DNA of 64,000 nucleotides from NCBI RefSeq assembly GCF_000423605.1, contig NZ_AUIH01000001.1:213701-277700 (forward strand). The letters are read 5' to 3'. A program made the translations under genes and the position numbers. The notes beneath the pieces were generated by a model. The model was not told the origin of the DNA. It did not search any database and was given only the letters and a program-made list of their open reading frames with translations. The stretch is from Saccharospirillum impatiens DSM 12546. GTDB lineage: Bacteria > Pseudomonadota > Gammaproteobacteria > Pseudomonadales > Natronospirillaceae. Below are positions 26,245 through 35,774 of this stretch, in pieces. Numbering within the stretch: position 1 is the first letter of the stretch; each line of letters begins with the position of its first letter.

Positions 26245-27821
26245 TGACGTATCCGGTTCAGGGCGGTGTTCCAGTCGGCGCAAAATTCGCGAAACAGGCG
26301 GTAGTCGGACTCACCCAGGGGCTCCGGGTCACCTTTGGCATCGGCGTAGATCATCATGGTGACCTCACGTCCTATGGTGAAGGAGCGCAGGAAAAAGTCT
26401 TCATCATCGGCGGCTTTAAACAGAGTGTCCGGTAGTTGCTTTTTGGCTTTGGCGCGGTTGCCTTTATGCAACCAGGCGGCAGTCACCCGGCGGCTGAACT
26501 CTTGCAGAGCGCTGCTGCCCGCAATGGGCAACTTCAGATGCTTGAGCAACAGGTAATGATCGCAACCTTCGTGGTCAAAGGCTTGCCATTGCCCCTTCGT
26601 GTGCTCCATGACGACGATTCGGTGTAACCCCAGGCTTTGTTGCAAACAAAACAAGGCGCTTTCCTGTATCTCGACCGGGGAATGCCAGGTTTTCTGGTTG
26701 CGAAACTGACGGCGCACTTCACGCAGGCTGTTCAGATTGACGCTGTGACGGTAAGTGACTGTGCCGGTGGTGGTTTGCTCACCGGGCGTATCCATGCGAG
26801 CTGGCGGTGCTGTTTTTTTCACGGGCCTGGTGCTGCCCGCCGGTGTTAGCGGCTCCGCATTGCGCGTGTGTGACGTTGCATAGGTTTTGCTGATTTCCTC
26901 TGCCCAGGCCCGGTCGGCCTCGCTGAAGCCTGAGCTCTCAGCGGTTCCCTGTGTGCTCACTGGTGGTTGATGTGCCAGCAGGCGGCGGGCGGCTGTGGCG
27001 GCCTGGGTTAGCTGGTAGTCGCGTGCGGCCGAGGTGATCCAGGTTTTCAGCATAGGCCGGAATTCCGTCAGGCCAAGGGCAATTTCACCGGTGCGGAACA
27101 GAGTGTCCAGCTGTTCGGATTCCCAATTCTGACGCACCTGGTACGCCAGCTCGTGGCTGAAGGGCAGAAAGAACTTTAACGCTGAGAGCTTGTGCGGCTG
27201 AATGCGGTTTTCAATGTGTTCGTTTTCTTCGTTGCTATTGGTTTCCGGAATCGCCGGCAATTGGAAGTGGCGGCACAGTTCATCGTTCCAGTCACGCACC
27301 GACATGCCGATCATGCCTTCGATCAGTTTGTTGCGGTTTTCACCGCGTTCAGCGCGGAATTCGAAGCCATCCATCATTTGCGGTTCGAGCAGCCAGAGTG
27401 CCCATAAGCCGACATCGTAGAACAGGGTCATCCAGTAGTCGGCTTCGGTCCAGGGGATCTGACGCATTTCAAACCACTGACGCATCAGGCTGGCAGCGAC
27501 CAGGCTGTCTCCGACGTTGCTTTGCAGGCCGGAAAAGGCAGTGCTGGCAGGGTCAAGCCGGGGGATGCTTTCGGTAAGTTTGATCAGCCGCTGAGAGCCA
27601 ATCAGGGCGACGGCGTGTTCCAGCGTGCGCACCAGTACCTGCCGGTTCGACATCATGCGATTGGCGTAGCGGAAAATCAGCATCGCCAGCAACGGATCTT
27701 CGCTGACCACCTTGATCCAGTCCATCAGGGGGGCGGAAGGTCCGGGTAAAGATGTTTGTGGCAACAAGGCAGGTAGGGTGACAGCCTTAATGCGTTCCAG
27801 CCAGGGATCTTGTGGGTTCAT
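26241..27821 (-). CDS. HDOD-domain signalling protein
   Basis: 526 residues. An HDOD-type helical domain at about 15-210 (LPALLPQTSLPGPSAPLMDWIKVVSEDPLLAMLIFRYAN begins it) without catalytic HD residues, a variable Pro/Thr-rich linker (about 300-360) and a C-terminal GAF-like half. Similar proteins are encoded beside psd in Pseudomonas. ATG 27821 is chosen over an in-frame TTG at 27836. Overlaps psd by four bases, so the two are translationally coupled. Specific role unknown. Confidence 0.75.
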   Translation of the reverse strand: MNPQDPWLERIKAVTLPALLPQTSLPGPSAPLMDWIKVVSEDPLLAMLIFRYANRMMSNRQVLVRTLEHAVALIGSQRLIKLTESIPRLDPASTAFSGLQSNVGDSLVAASLMRQWFEMRQIPWTEADYWMTLFYDVGLWALWLLEPQMMDGFEFRAERGENRNKLIEGMIGMSVRDWNDELCRHFQLPAIPETNSNEENEHIENRIQPHKLSALKFFLPFSHELAYQVRQNWESEQLDTLFRTGEIALGLTEFRPMLKTWITSAARDYQLTQAATAARRLLAHQPPVSTQGTAESSGFSEADRAWAEEISKTYATSHTRNAEPLTPAGSTRPVKKTAPPARMDTPGEQTTTGTVTYRHSVNLNSLREVRRQFRNQKTWHSPVEIQESALFCLQQSLGLHRIVVMEHTKGQWQAFDHEGCDHYLLLKHLKLPIAGSSALQEFSRRVTAAWLHKGNRAKAKKQLPDTLFKAADDEDFFLRSFTIGREVTMMIYADAKGDPEPLGESDYRLFREFCADWNTALNRIRQ

Positions 27822-27912
27822 GCGACGCGTGAGCAAAACCTTAGGGTTGCCGGTGAATGTCGGCCTGCGCCATCACAATGGACAGCGCAGGTTTATAACC
27901 CTCGATTCTGAC

Positions 27913-29115
27913 TTAAAACCGGCTATTTAACCAGCCGCCTAGCGCCTGACGTTGTGCATCGGTCATATCTGTACGATTCATGAACGGCATGTCCTTGCTG
28001 ACCACGGTGCGTGCGTGAATACGACTGGCCCAGCGCTCAACGTCATCGAGGTTGCTGAATACCACCCCGGCCGGTGCGGTCGGAAACATGGAGTCAGATG
28101 GCTCGCGACTGTGGCAGGTCGCGCATTTGTCCATGACCAGCGCCAGGCCTTCATCGTCACTGAGGGTCACAGCGGTTTGTCCGTCGCCGCTGGCCGCGCT
28201 GGGCTGGCTTGAGCCGGGCCAGGAGAGAGCTCCCGCCACAGCGACAAAGGCAAGACTGGCAACGACCAGAATCAGCGGTTTGCGGATACCCCGGTGGGCC
28301 AGATTGAAATAGTGGCGAACGACGACCGTGATCAGGATCAATGCCATCAGGATCAGCCAGTTCAAACTGTGCTGATAGGTCATCGGGTAGTGATTGCTGA
28401 TCATGATGAAAATGACCGGCAGGGTCAGATAGTTGTTGTGAACGCTGCGTTGCTTGCCGACCAGCCCTGGCCTGGCGTCGGGTTGTTCACCCCGGGCGAC
28501 GGCGGCGACCATTTTTTTCTGGCCGGGTATGATTTTAACAAAGACGTTGGCGGCCATGATGGTACCGATCAGCGCCCCCATGTGAATGTAGGCGCCGCGC
28601 CCCGAGAAGGTTTCGGTCATCAGCCAGGCCATGCCGGTACCCAGAATGAACAGCACCGCGCCAAAGGCTTTGTGTTCAACCAGGGGGGTGCGGCAGAGCC
28701 CTTCGTAGATCAGCCAGCCTATGGCTGTATAGAGCACGCCAAGGCTTATCGCCATGCCGGTGCTGAGCGCCTGAACGCTCGGGTCGATCAGGTAAGCCTG
28801 AGCGCCAAAATAATAGACCCAGGTCAGCAACAGCATGCCGGTGATCCAGGTGGTGTAGGCCTCCCACTTGAACCAATGAAGTTCTTTGGGCATTTCTGTG
28901 GGGCCTACCTTGTACTTGGCGACTTCGTAGAACCCGCCCCCGTGAATGGCCCAGAGGTCACCGCCGATGCCTTTGTCTTGCTTCCATTGCGGCGGGTCGG
29001 TCAGGTGATTGTCGAGCCAGATAAAATAGAACGACGCGCCGATCCAGGCGATGCCGGCGATGACGTGAAACCAGCGCAGCAGCAAGCTGACCCAGTCGGC
29101 AAAAAAGACATCCAT
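27913..29115 (-). CDS. puuD: Membrane-bound urate hydroxylase PuuD (cytochrome c type)
   Basis: Oxidises urate to 5-hydroxyisourate. 400 residues: about eight transmembrane helices (DUF989 urate-oxidase N domain, FADWVSLLLRWFHVIAGIAWIGASFYFIWLDNHL) followed by a C-terminal periplasmic cytochrome c domain with MDKCATCHSREP as haem-binding CxxCH. Electrons should pass to the respiratory chain and not directly to oxygen. Last gene of the xdhABC-uraD-uraH-puuD run; three bases separate it from uraH. Confidence 0.93.
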   Translation of the reverse strand: MDVFFADWVSLLLRWFHVIAGIAWIGASFYFIWLDNHLTDPPQWKQDKGIGGDLWAIHGGGFYEVAKYKVGPTEMPKELHWFKWEAYTTWITGMLLLTWVYYFGAQAYLIDPSVQALSTGMAISLGVLYTAIGWLIYEGLCRTPLVEHKAFGAVLFILGTGMAWLMTETFSGRGAYIHMGALIGTIMAANVFVKIIPGQKKMVAAVARGEQPDARPGLVGKQRSVHNNYLTLPVIFIMISNHYPMTYQHSLNWLILMALILITVVVRHYFNLAHRGIRKPLILVVASLAFVAVAGALSWPGSSQPSAASGDGQTAVTLSDDEGLALVMDKCATCHSREPSDSMFPTAPAGVVFSNLDDVERWASRIHARTVVSKDMPFMNRTDMTDAQRQALGGWLNSRF

Positions 29116-29118
29116 CGG

Positions 29119-29448
29119 TTAACTCCCGCGGTAGGTTGAATAGCTGTAGGGGCTGACCAGCAGCGGCACGTGGAAGTGGGCATCGGGCCCGGCCAGTTCG
29201 AAACAGATGCTGGCTTTCGGGTAAAACGCCTGGCCGTGCTGATGGGTCAGGTAGTCGCCGGTGTGAAAGGTCAGTTCGTAGACACCGTTGTGAAAACCGT
29301 CGACGGGCCAGTCGTTGAACCGTCCATCATCGTTGGTATGCCCTTCGGCAATAATGCGCCCCTGGTCATCTTTCAACGTCAGCGCCAGGTTCCGTGCAGG
29401 CTGACCGAGGGTGGTGTCCAGCACATGGGTAGAGAGGGTGTGGCTCAT
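29119..29448 (-). CDS. uraH: 5-Hydroxyisourate hydrolase (transthyretin-related)
   Basis: 109 residues. Converts 5-hydroxyisourate to OHCU. Begins MSHTLSTHVLDTTLGQPARNL with the conserved N-terminal His and ends in the family signature tetrapeptide YRGS; LLVSPYSYSTYRGS is characteristic. GGAG precedes the ATG. Located between uraD and puuD, the enzymes before and after it in genomic terms, in one operon. Confidence 0.95.
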   Translation of the reverse strand: MSHTLSTHVLDTTLGQPARNLALTLKDDQGRIIAEGHTNDDGRFNDWPVDGFHNGVYELTFHTGDYLTHQHGQAFYPKASICFELAGPDAHFHVPLLVSPYSYSTYRGS

Positions 29449-29487
29449 GCAGTACTCCTTGGCTTCATTCGTAATGACACGAATGGA

Positions 29488-29997
29488 TCAGTCTTCGGTG
29501 AGCTGGGTTTCCAGCCTGAGCAAAGTGATTTTTAATTGTTGGGCTGCCGCCAGTTTCAATTCCTGTCCGGTCGAGTTGTTGATGCGGGCGCGTAACTGGT
29601 CGAGCATCTGATCGGCGCTTTTGCCGCTGGCAAACACAATAAAAATAAATCCGTGACGGTCCAGATAAGCCTGGTTTTCATCGGCCAGGGCACGCAAGGT
29701 TTGGTCGCTGGCACCATCTACACCCGACTGTTCCTGGCTGGAATGGCCACGGCTGCTTTGATATTTGGCGCGCAAAGTTTCCAGATTACCGATCATCGGG
29801 TGGCCATCGAAGGCTTCACTCCAGTCGCTCTCGGTCATTGTCGCCCAGTGCGTCCGGGCGGCAGTCAGCAAGGCTTCTTTGCTGGTAAACGGGGCGCTTT
29901 GGGTCATCCGCTCAACCCAGCGTTGGGCGGCGCACTGAGTGTGGAAAAAGTCGGCTTGCTGATGACCGCTTGCCCGGTTCAGTTCATCCAGTGTCAT
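29488..29997 (-). CDS. uraD: OHCU decarboxylase
   Basis: 169 residues. Decarboxylates 2-oxo-4-hydroxy-4-carboxy-5-ureidoimidazoline to S-allantoin. Catalytic His and context in EAFDGHPMIGNLETLRAKY, and the family segment LADENQAYLDRHGFIFIVFASGKSADQML. Start overlaps the stop of xdhC by four bases. Confidence 0.94.
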   Translation of the reverse strand: MTLDELNRASGHQQADFFHTQCAAQRWVERMTQSAPFTSKEALLTAARTHWATMTESDWSEAFDGHPMIGNLETLRAKYQSSRGHSSQEQSGVDGASDQTLRALADENQAYLDRHGFIFIVFASGKSADQMLDQLRARINNSTGQELKLAAAQQLKITLLRLETQLTED

Positions 29998-30896
29998 TTG
30001 TCTTGCCCCTTGTAATCGATCTCTGCAACCGGGCTCTTGGCTGTGTCGCGCGATGGGTTGGACAGTGTCAGACCCGTTTTCCAGTTGAGTCCGGAGGTTT
30101 TTTTACGGGTTTCAGCCGGGCGCTGCGCATGCAGTCGGTTCAACAATTGCGCAGCGATGGAGACGGCTACCTCGGCGGGTTGTTTGCCGGGAACCTCACT
30201 CAGGCCGACCGGGCAAATAACCCGGTTTATGTCGTGCTCGCTCCAACCCCGGTGTGCCAGGCGTTGTTGAAATCGCGTTGCTTTGGTGTCGGAGCCAATC
30301 AGCCCGATGTAGCGGATATCCGGGCGCTTGAGGCTGGCCTGCACCAATTCGAAATCGAGTTGGTGGTTGTGGGTGATAATCAGCACCCAGGCGTTAGCGG
30401 GGGCATCGGCAATGGCATCAACCGGGTGCTCCAGCGCCTGACGACAGATGCGGGTGTCGGTGTTTTCAGCCAGCCAGTCCGGGCGTGGGTCGACCCAGGT
30501 CAGGGTAAGGTCGAGCGGGGCCAGAATCGGCATGAGGTGCTGGGCAACGTGCCCGGCGCCGAAGACCAGCAACGGCTGCCCCTCGGGAATCAGCACTTCA
30601 AACAGCAACTGGGTTGCTCCGCCGCAGCACTGTCCCAAACTGGCCCCGAGACTGATGCTTTCGACGTCGGTGGTGTTTTTGCCGGCCTGAAGCAGCTCGC
30701 GTGCCCGCGCAATGGCTTTGTATTCGAGGTGGCCGCCGCCGATCGTATCGAAGTGCTCCGCCGCGGTAACCACCATTTTGGCTGCGGCATCCCTGGGCGT
30801 GGAGCCGGCGGTGCTGAGCACGGTAACCAATACCTGGGGTTCGCGTTTGTGCTGGCCCTTATGCAGGGCGTCGTACCAGCGATGATGATGTCTCAT
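29994..30896 (-). CDS. xdhC: Xanthine dehydrogenase accessory protein XdhC
   Basis: 300 residues. Binds molybdenum cofactor, helps form its sulfido group and inserts it into XdhB. N-terminal XdhC motif VTVLSTAGSTPRDAAAKMVV and QCCGGATQLLFE; Rossmann-like C-terminal domain with LLVFGAGHVAQHLMPIL, ITHNHQLDFEL and YIGLIGSDTKATRFQQRL. Overlaps both neighbours by four bases. Confidence 0.93.
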   Translation of the reverse strand: MRHHHRWYDALHKGQHKREPQVLVTVLSTAGSTPRDAAAKMVVTAAEHFDTIGGGHLEYKAIARARELLQAGKNTTDVESISLGASLGQCCGGATQLLFEVLIPEGQPLLVFGAGHVAQHLMPILAPLDLTLTWVDPRPDWLAENTDTRICRQALEHPVDAIADAPANAWVLIITHNHQLDFELVQASLKRPDIRYIGLIGSDTKATRFQQRLAHRGWSEHDINRVICPVGLSEVPGKQPAEVAVSIAAQLLNRLHAQRPAETRKKTSGLNWKTGLTLSNPSRDTAKSPVAEIDYKGQDK

Positions 30897-33235
30897 GACG
30901 CCTCCCGAACCTGATCGGCCAGTCGTTCAAGAGCAAAGAGAACCTCTTCGGGTGTCGCCGGAGTGTTGAGCGACGGGTTAATGCGATAGTCCGCGGTACT
31001 GGCGATGGCATCGCGCAGTGCACACCAGACTGAAATGGGCAGCATCAGTGGTGGTTCACCCACGGCCTTGGATTTGAAGACGGTCTCTTCCCGGTTCGGC
31101 TGGTCGAACAACTCGACGTTGAAGATGGGCGGTGTATCACCGATTGAGGGAATCTTGTAGGTCGCCGGGCTGTTCGATAACAGGCGACCTTCATCGTTCC
31201 ATTTCAATTCTTCGGTGGTCAGCCAGCCCATGCCCTGAATGAAACCGCCTTCAATCTGACCAATGTCGATGGCCGGATTCAGACTGTTGCCCACATCATG
31301 CAGGATATCGACCCGGTCGACGGCGTATTCGCCTGTCAGGGTATCAATGGTGACTTCCGAGCAGGACGCCCCGTAAGCGAAATACAGAAAGGGTCGGCCC
31401 TTGCCGGTTTCAGCATCCCAGTGGAGCTTGGGTGTGCGGTAGTAGCCGGTCGCTGACAGGGAGATGCGGTTCATGTAGGCCGTTTGCACCAGGTCGGCGA
31501 AGGTCAGGCGTTGCTCACCTATCAGTACCTGACCGTTGTCGAATTCGATTTGATCGGGGCGAACCTGGTAGTGGTCGGTCGCGAATTCGATCAGGCGTTG
31601 CTTGATGGTTCTCGCCGCATTCTGTGCCGCCGCGCCGTTCAGATCCGTGCCACTTGACGCGGCGGTGGGCGAAGTATTGGGCACTTTGTCGGTGCGGGTC
31701 GCCGAGGATTGAATCGTCGCCAGCGGCACTGAAAACTCGGTAGCGACAATTTGTGCCACCTTGGTAAACAGACCCTGGCCCATTTCAGTGCCGCCATGGT
31801 TCAGGTAAATACTGCCGTCAGTGTACAGATGAATCAGCGCACCGGCCTGGTTCAGGTGTTTGGCGGTGAAGGAAATGCCGAATTTCACCGGGGTCAGTGC
31901 CAGCCCTTTTTTGATGATGGGGCTGTTGGCGTTGAATTCACGAATAGCGTCGCGGCGTGCCCAGTAGTCGGCACTCGTCTCGAGTCGGTCAATCAGTTCG
32001 GGCAGTATATTGTCGGTGACCGTCATGTGGTAGGGCGTGACATTGCGGCCCTCGTCACCATACAGATTGCGCTTGCGGATGGTCAGGGGGTCTTCACCCA
32101 GAGTGCGGGCAATGCCATCCATGGCGGCCTCGATGGTCATCATGCCCTGCGGACCACCGAAACCCCGAAACGCGGTGTTGGAAGCGGTGTGGGTGCGGCA
32201 ACGGTAACCGGTAATGTGAGCGTCATTCAGGAAATAGCCGTTGTCGGCATGAAACATAGCCCGGTCGACGATGGCGTTGGACAGGTCGGGTGAATAACCG
32301 CACAGACCATTGACTTCGATATCGGCTGCCTGAATTTGCCCTGCGTTGTCGTACCCCAGTGTCCAGCGATTCACAAAAGGGTGGCGCTTGCCGGTGGTGG
32401 TCATGTCCTGGCTGCGCGGCAGGCGCAGCTTGACGGCACGGCCGGTTTTACGCGCCAACAGTGCTGCGATGCAGGCCCATTGCGCGGCCTGGGTTTCCTT
32501 GCCACCAAAACCTCCGCCCATGCGGCGAACATCGACGGTGACCTGACTGAATGGGATGCCGAGCACTTCAGCCACCAGTTTCTGAACTTCACTTGGGTGT
32601 TGGCTGGAGGTGTAGACCAGCATGCCACCGTCTTCCTCGGGGATGACCAGGCTCACCTGACCTTCCAGATAAAAATGCTCCTGTCCGCCTATGTGGATCT
32701 CACCACTGCTGGTGTGGGTTGCGTTAGCCAGTCCGGTCAGTGCATCGCCGCGTCGAAACTGAACCGTGTCGCCGACATAGGTTTCAGCGGCCCGGGCCTG
32801 ATCAACGGTTAAAATGGCGTCACCCGGGGTAATCGTCCAGTCAGCCAGTAACGCCGCATGGCGAGCCTGTTCGACTGTCTCAGCGGCGACTGCGCAGAGC
32901 GGTTGGCCGTGAAACAGGATGTCGCCATCGGCCAGAACCGGGTCGCCAGGGAACACCGCACCGATATCGGTATGACCCGGAACATCGGCCAGCGTCAGTG
33001 TTGCGATGACGCCGGGTGCCCGCGCCATGGTATTGATGTCGAGACGGGCGAGGGTACCCGCCGCGACGTCGGACAGCGCCACTGCTGCATGCAGCAGGTT
33101 GGCCGGCTCTGGCAGATCATCGACATAGCGCGCCTGACCGCTCACCTGGCGAACAGCGCTCTCGTGCGCAACCGGTGCGCCGCGATGACCCTGAGACAAA
33201 GCCAGGGGCAAGCGGGATTCAGTGAGCTTACGCAT
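30893..33235 (-). CDS. xdhB: Xanthine dehydrogenase, molybdopterin-binding subunit
   Basis: 780 residues from the ATG at 33235, which is preceded by GGAGG and overlaps the end of xdhA by eight bases; 33250 is an alternative. Catalyses hydroxylation of hypoxanthine and xanthine to urate. Mo-cofactor motifs include MGGGFGGKE, TAFRGFGGPQGM, GTEMGQGLFTKV, and the C-terminal KAVGEPPLMLPISV with the catalytic Glu. Acts with XdhA as a heterodimeric unit in the cytoplasm. Confidence 0.95.
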   Translation of the reverse strand: MRKLTESRLPLALSQGHRGAPVAHESAVRQVSGQARYVDDLPEPANLLHAAVALSDVAAGTLARLDINTMARAPGVIATLTLADVPGHTDIGAVFPGDPVLADGDILFHGQPLCAVAAETVEQARHAALLADWTITPGDAILTVDQARAAETYVGDTVQFRRGDALTGLANATHTSSGEIHIGGQEHFYLEGQVSLVIPEEDGGMLVYTSSQHPSEVQKLVAEVLGIPFSQVTVDVRRMGGGFGGKETQAAQWACIAALLARKTGRAVKLRLPRSQDMTTTGKRHPFVNRWTLGYDNAGQIQAADIEVNGLCGYSPDLSNAIVDRAMFHADNGYFLNDAHITGYRCRTHTASNTAFRGFGGPQGMMTIEAAMDGIARTLGEDPLTIRKRNLYGDEGRNVTPYHMTVTDNILPELIDRLETSADYWARRDAIREFNANSPIIKKGLALTPVKFGISFTAKHLNQAGALIHLYTDGSIYLNHGGTEMGQGLFTKVAQIVATEFSVPLATIQSSATRTDKVPNTSPTAASSGTDLNGAAAQNAARTIKQRLIEFATDHYQVRPDQIEFDNGQVLIGEQRLTFADLVQTAYMNRISLSATGYYRTPKLHWDAETGKGRPFLYFAYGASCSEVTIDTLTGEYAVDRVDILHDVGNSLNPAIDIGQIEGGFIQGMGWLTTEELKWNDEGRLLSNSPATYKIPSIGDTPPIFNVELFDQPNREETVFKSKAVGEPPLMLPISVWCALRDAIASTADYRINPSLNTPATPEEVLFALERLADQVREAS

Positions 33236-34691
33236 GAGCTGAGCCTCCATGACCGTGGACCCGGGTGCGGGCGTCAGGCTGAGTCGTTTCCAGATGAAAC
33301 CGTTTGAACAAATTGGCGGTAACCTGCACTCGGTAACGGGCACTGGCGCGAACATCATCAATGGGTGCCAGGGCCTCGGCCAGGGTGCGGCTTAAGTCAT
33401 TGACCGCTAGCGCTGGCCAATGCTCTCCAATCAATGGTTCCTGCCAGTCGGTCAGTTGCAGCGGTGTCGCCGCCAGGCCGCCGAACCCAGTGCGCAGGCA
33501 GGTGACGATGTCGTTCTTATCGGTCTCAAGATAGAAGACGGCACAAACGGTGGAGATATCGTCTTCAAAGCGTTTTGAAATTTTATAAGCGCGGAACAGG
33601 CTTCCCGGCGTGCGACGGGGAATGTGAATGGTATCAATCCACTCATCGTCGGCCAAAACGGTCTGGCGATACCCGGTAATCAGTTCGCTGACAGGCAGGG
33701 TCCGTTCGGACTGTCCATTGCTAAGCGTTACGGTCGCATTCAGCGCAATCAGCAACGGTGGAGTGTCCCCAATGGGCGAGGCATTTCCCAGATTGCCGCC
33801 CAGGGTCCCCCGATTCCGAATGGGTCGGGAGCCGAGTCTTTCGAGCCATTCACGGGCTTCCGGGTAATCAGCCAGGAGCACCGGTTCAAGTTCTGTGTAG
33901 CTGACCGCTGCGCCAATATGGAGGCCTTCAGCGTCAACGCTCAGGTGATTCAGCTCTGCCACCTGGCTCAGATCGATCAGGGCGTTCAAGTTGGCCAGGC
34001 GCTGGGTCTTTTCGAGGGCCAGATCGGTGCTGCCCGCCGTGTAGCGAGCTCTGGGTGACCGGGCTTTAGCCCGGGCCAGCTCTTCACGATTTTTAGGTTG
34101 CCAGAAACCGACTGATTGGTCAGGTTTTGTTTCTTCCGGTAACACCGGTGTTCCCAGACTTCTCAGTTCGGCTTCAATGTCGGTCATTTGAGCACTGAAG
34201 GCATCACCGTGACGGGCTTCGAGCAACGCCATCCCCGCATCAATGATGGGTCTGTAGCCGGTGCAACGGCAGAGATTGCCCGACAGTGCGGTTAATACCG
34301 CATCCCGGCTGGGCTGGACATCACTGTGATAGAGTGCAAACAGACTCATGACGAAACCGGGCGTGCAGAATCCGCACTGAGAGCCATGATGATCGACCAG
34401 CGCCTGCTGAACCGGGTGCAGGGCACCTTCCTGCTCAAGGTGTTCGACGGTCAGCAATTGTTTGCCATGCAGGCTGTGTACGAAAGTAATACAGCTGTTC
34501 AGGCTGCGGTAGCGCATGCCCTGTTCGGTTGGCTCACCGACGACTATGGTGCAGGCGCCACAGTCACCGGAGGCACAGCCTTCTTTGGTGCCTGTCAGGT
34601 GTGCCTGCTCGCGCAGAAAATCCAGAACCGTGAGGTCGGGGTCGGTCGTAGCCAGAGTCACGGGCTGGCGATTTAAAAGAAAGTCAGTCAT
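33228..34691 (-). CDS. xdhA: Xanthine dehydrogenase, FeS/FAD subunit
   Basis: 487 residues from the ATG at 34691 (GAGAGG upstream; an in-frame TTG at 34709 is less likely). Two [2Fe-2S] clusters: CASGDCGAC plus a later Cys, and CGFC with CRCTGY. The FAD-binding region follows (YTAGSTDLALEKTQ, GGNLGNASPIGDTPPLL). Passes electrons from the Mo site to NAD. First gene of the purine operon, 106 bp after the predicted sigma-54 start. Confidence 0.95.
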   Translation of the reverse strand: MTDFLLNRQPVTLATTDPDLTVLDFLREQAHLTGTKEGCASGDCGACTIVVGEPTEQGMRYRSLNSCITFVHSLHGKQLLTVEHLEQEGALHPVQQALVDHHGSQCGFCTPGFVMSLFALYHSDVQPSRDAVLTALSGNLCRCTGYRPIIDAGMALLEARHGDAFSAQMTDIEAELRSLGTPVLPEETKPDQSVGFWQPKNREELARAKARSPRARYTAGSTDLALEKTQRLANLNALIDLSQVAELNHLSVDAEGLHIGAAVSYTELEPVLLADYPEAREWLERLGSRPIRNRGTLGGNLGNASPIGDTPPLLIALNATVTLSNGQSERTLPVSELITGYRQTVLADDEWIDTIHIPRRTPGSLFRAYKISKRFEDDISTVCAVFYLETDKNDIVTCLRTGFGGLAATPLQLTDWQEPLIGEHWPALAVNDLSRTLAEALAPIDDVRASARYRVQVTANLFKRFHLETTQPDARTRVHGHGGSAHA

Positions 34692-34807
34692 AGCGCCTCT
34701 CAAAGACAACCGAAGGGCTGAGCCGGGTTGCGCTTTGTTGTTAAGTCGGTTTCTGCTTCTGTGAGCATGGCCTGAACGTTATTCGATGCTTGTAATGGCC
34801 AAACTAC

Positions 34808-34823
34808 AGCAAGTTCAGGGCCA
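34808..34823 (-). promoter_or_regulatory. Sigma-54 promoter of the xdh-ura-puuD operon
   Basis: Minus strand TGGCCCTGAACTTGCT: GG-N10-GC spacing is exact, and TGGC plus TTGCT match the consensus; only two consensus positions in between differ. Predicted start near 34797, giving a leader of about 106 bases before the xdhA ATG. Confidence 0.65.
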
Positions 34824-35074
34824 TAATATGACCGACTGGTCAGGAAAGGTAAAGTCTCATTGTTACCACAGAGGTCATGGTTAAATCCTGCAGCTGTGCC
34901 AGTGGCCGGTATCAGGCACCGGGTAACCCGTGTCGGGTCTGGGGTGCTTCGCTTGCTCTTGCCGGACTGACAAATCCGGCACCTGCAATCCGATCGGTTC
35001 GCAAGCAGAGGCGTGTGACTTCCGAGGCGTTCCAGATAGTCGGTTGCCTGTACGATTGGGCAGGCCCGATCCGA

Positions 35075-35623
35075 TCACGGTGCACTACTTTGGTGCGTTT
35101 GAGCTGAAAATGCAGCCAGCCAGTGCGAATGCTGATCGCTGATCAGTTCAACCAAAGAGGCCAGGCGCGCGTTTGAAAGCTGCCGGTAGTCGAAATAGGG
35201 GGTCACGATGACAGCCTGTTTCGGGTGCTGAATAAAAGGCTGCTCAGCGGGCAGTGTCTGGCCGCTTGTCAGCCAGCCTTCCGTTCTGCCAAAGGTTTGC
35301 CCCATGACCAGGCAGAGTTGTCCTGGCTCGGGGGTGTGACTCTGTTCAAACAATAATGCACAGGCTGAGCCAGAGCGCAGCAGTCGTTGGTCCCTGCAGG
35401 TTTGCCAGTCGGATTCCAGCGGCGTCAGACCGTGCAGCAATTTTGCATAGAGATTCAGGATTTTGCGCCAATGGTTGCCCCCGGCTTGAACCAACTGTTG
35501 CAGTTCGCCGTCAGTTACGGGTGAGTACGGTTCCGGTTGATCTGGTTCACAGCGGGGTGGCCGGTGCGGAGCATAGACGACGAGTAAAGGTGAGCGATCT
35601 CCTAAGCCTGGTAGGTTTGACAT
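35075..35623 (-). CDS. Uncharacterised soluble protein (DUF6942-like)
   Basis: 182 residues, starting MSNLPGLGDRSPLLVVYAPH, no signal peptide or membrane helix. Recognisable family-like stretches are HWRKILNLYAKLLHGL and LCLVMGQTFGR ... VIVTPYFDYRQLSNARLASLVELI. I tentatively connect it to DUF6942, from memory. It stands alone between the purine operon and puuE. Its last codons contain an NtrC-like site. Role unknown. Confidence 0.7.
   Translation of the reverse strand: MSNLPGLGDRSPLLVVYAPHRPPRCEPDQPEPYSPVTDGELQQLVQAGGNHWRKILNLYAKLLHGLTPLESDWQTCRDQRLLRSGSACALLFEQSHTPEPGQLCLVMGQTFGRTEGWLTSGQTLPAEQPFIQHPKQAVIVTPYFDYRQLSNARLASLVELISDQHSHWLAAFSAQTHQSSAP
35080..35098. promoter_or_regulatory. NtrC-like binding site upstream of the purine operon
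   Basis: GTGCACTACTTTGGTGCGTT contains GCAC-N7-GGTGC, the NtrC dyad as in enteric glnA promoters. The same 15 bases GCACTACTTTGGTGC occur upstream of glnA at 38540. It is about 290 bp upstream of the predicted xdh sigma-54 start and inside the end of the neighbouring unknown gene. The remainder of the 34692-35074 gap holds only the sigma-54 promoter and a GCCGGA/TCCGGC hairpin. Confidence 0.6.
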
Positions 35624-35722
35624 TGCCGGTTAGCTTCCCGTGTCATGCATTAAAATGGCGTGCGTTAAAAATTGTTTAGTGGACAGATTCGTGTCTAAAT
35701 ATTTGCATGTTCGTTGCGTATG

Positions 35723-35739
35723 ACTCAAGTAACTTGAGT
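35723..35739. promoter_or_regulatory. 17-bp perfect palindrome upstream of puuE
   Basis: ACTCAAGT-A-ACTTGAGT, eight-base arms around one central base, 36-52 bp before the puuE start. Its position in the promoter region suggests an operator. The cognate regulator is not identified. Confidence 0.6.
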
Positions 35740-35774
35740 ATCAGACATTCGACTCACTGTATTTGGAGATGTGT

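Noticed and set aside
34792-34807. Alternative sigma-54-like sequence on the minus strand (TGGCCATTACAAGCAT)
   Set aside because: GG-to-GC spacing is one base short, and the correctly spaced match at 34808-34823 is better.
34877-35107. Small frames on both strands in the gap before the purine operon
   Set aside because: They cross hairpin-rich non-coding sequence and the end of a neighbouring gene; no ribosome site or conserved motif.
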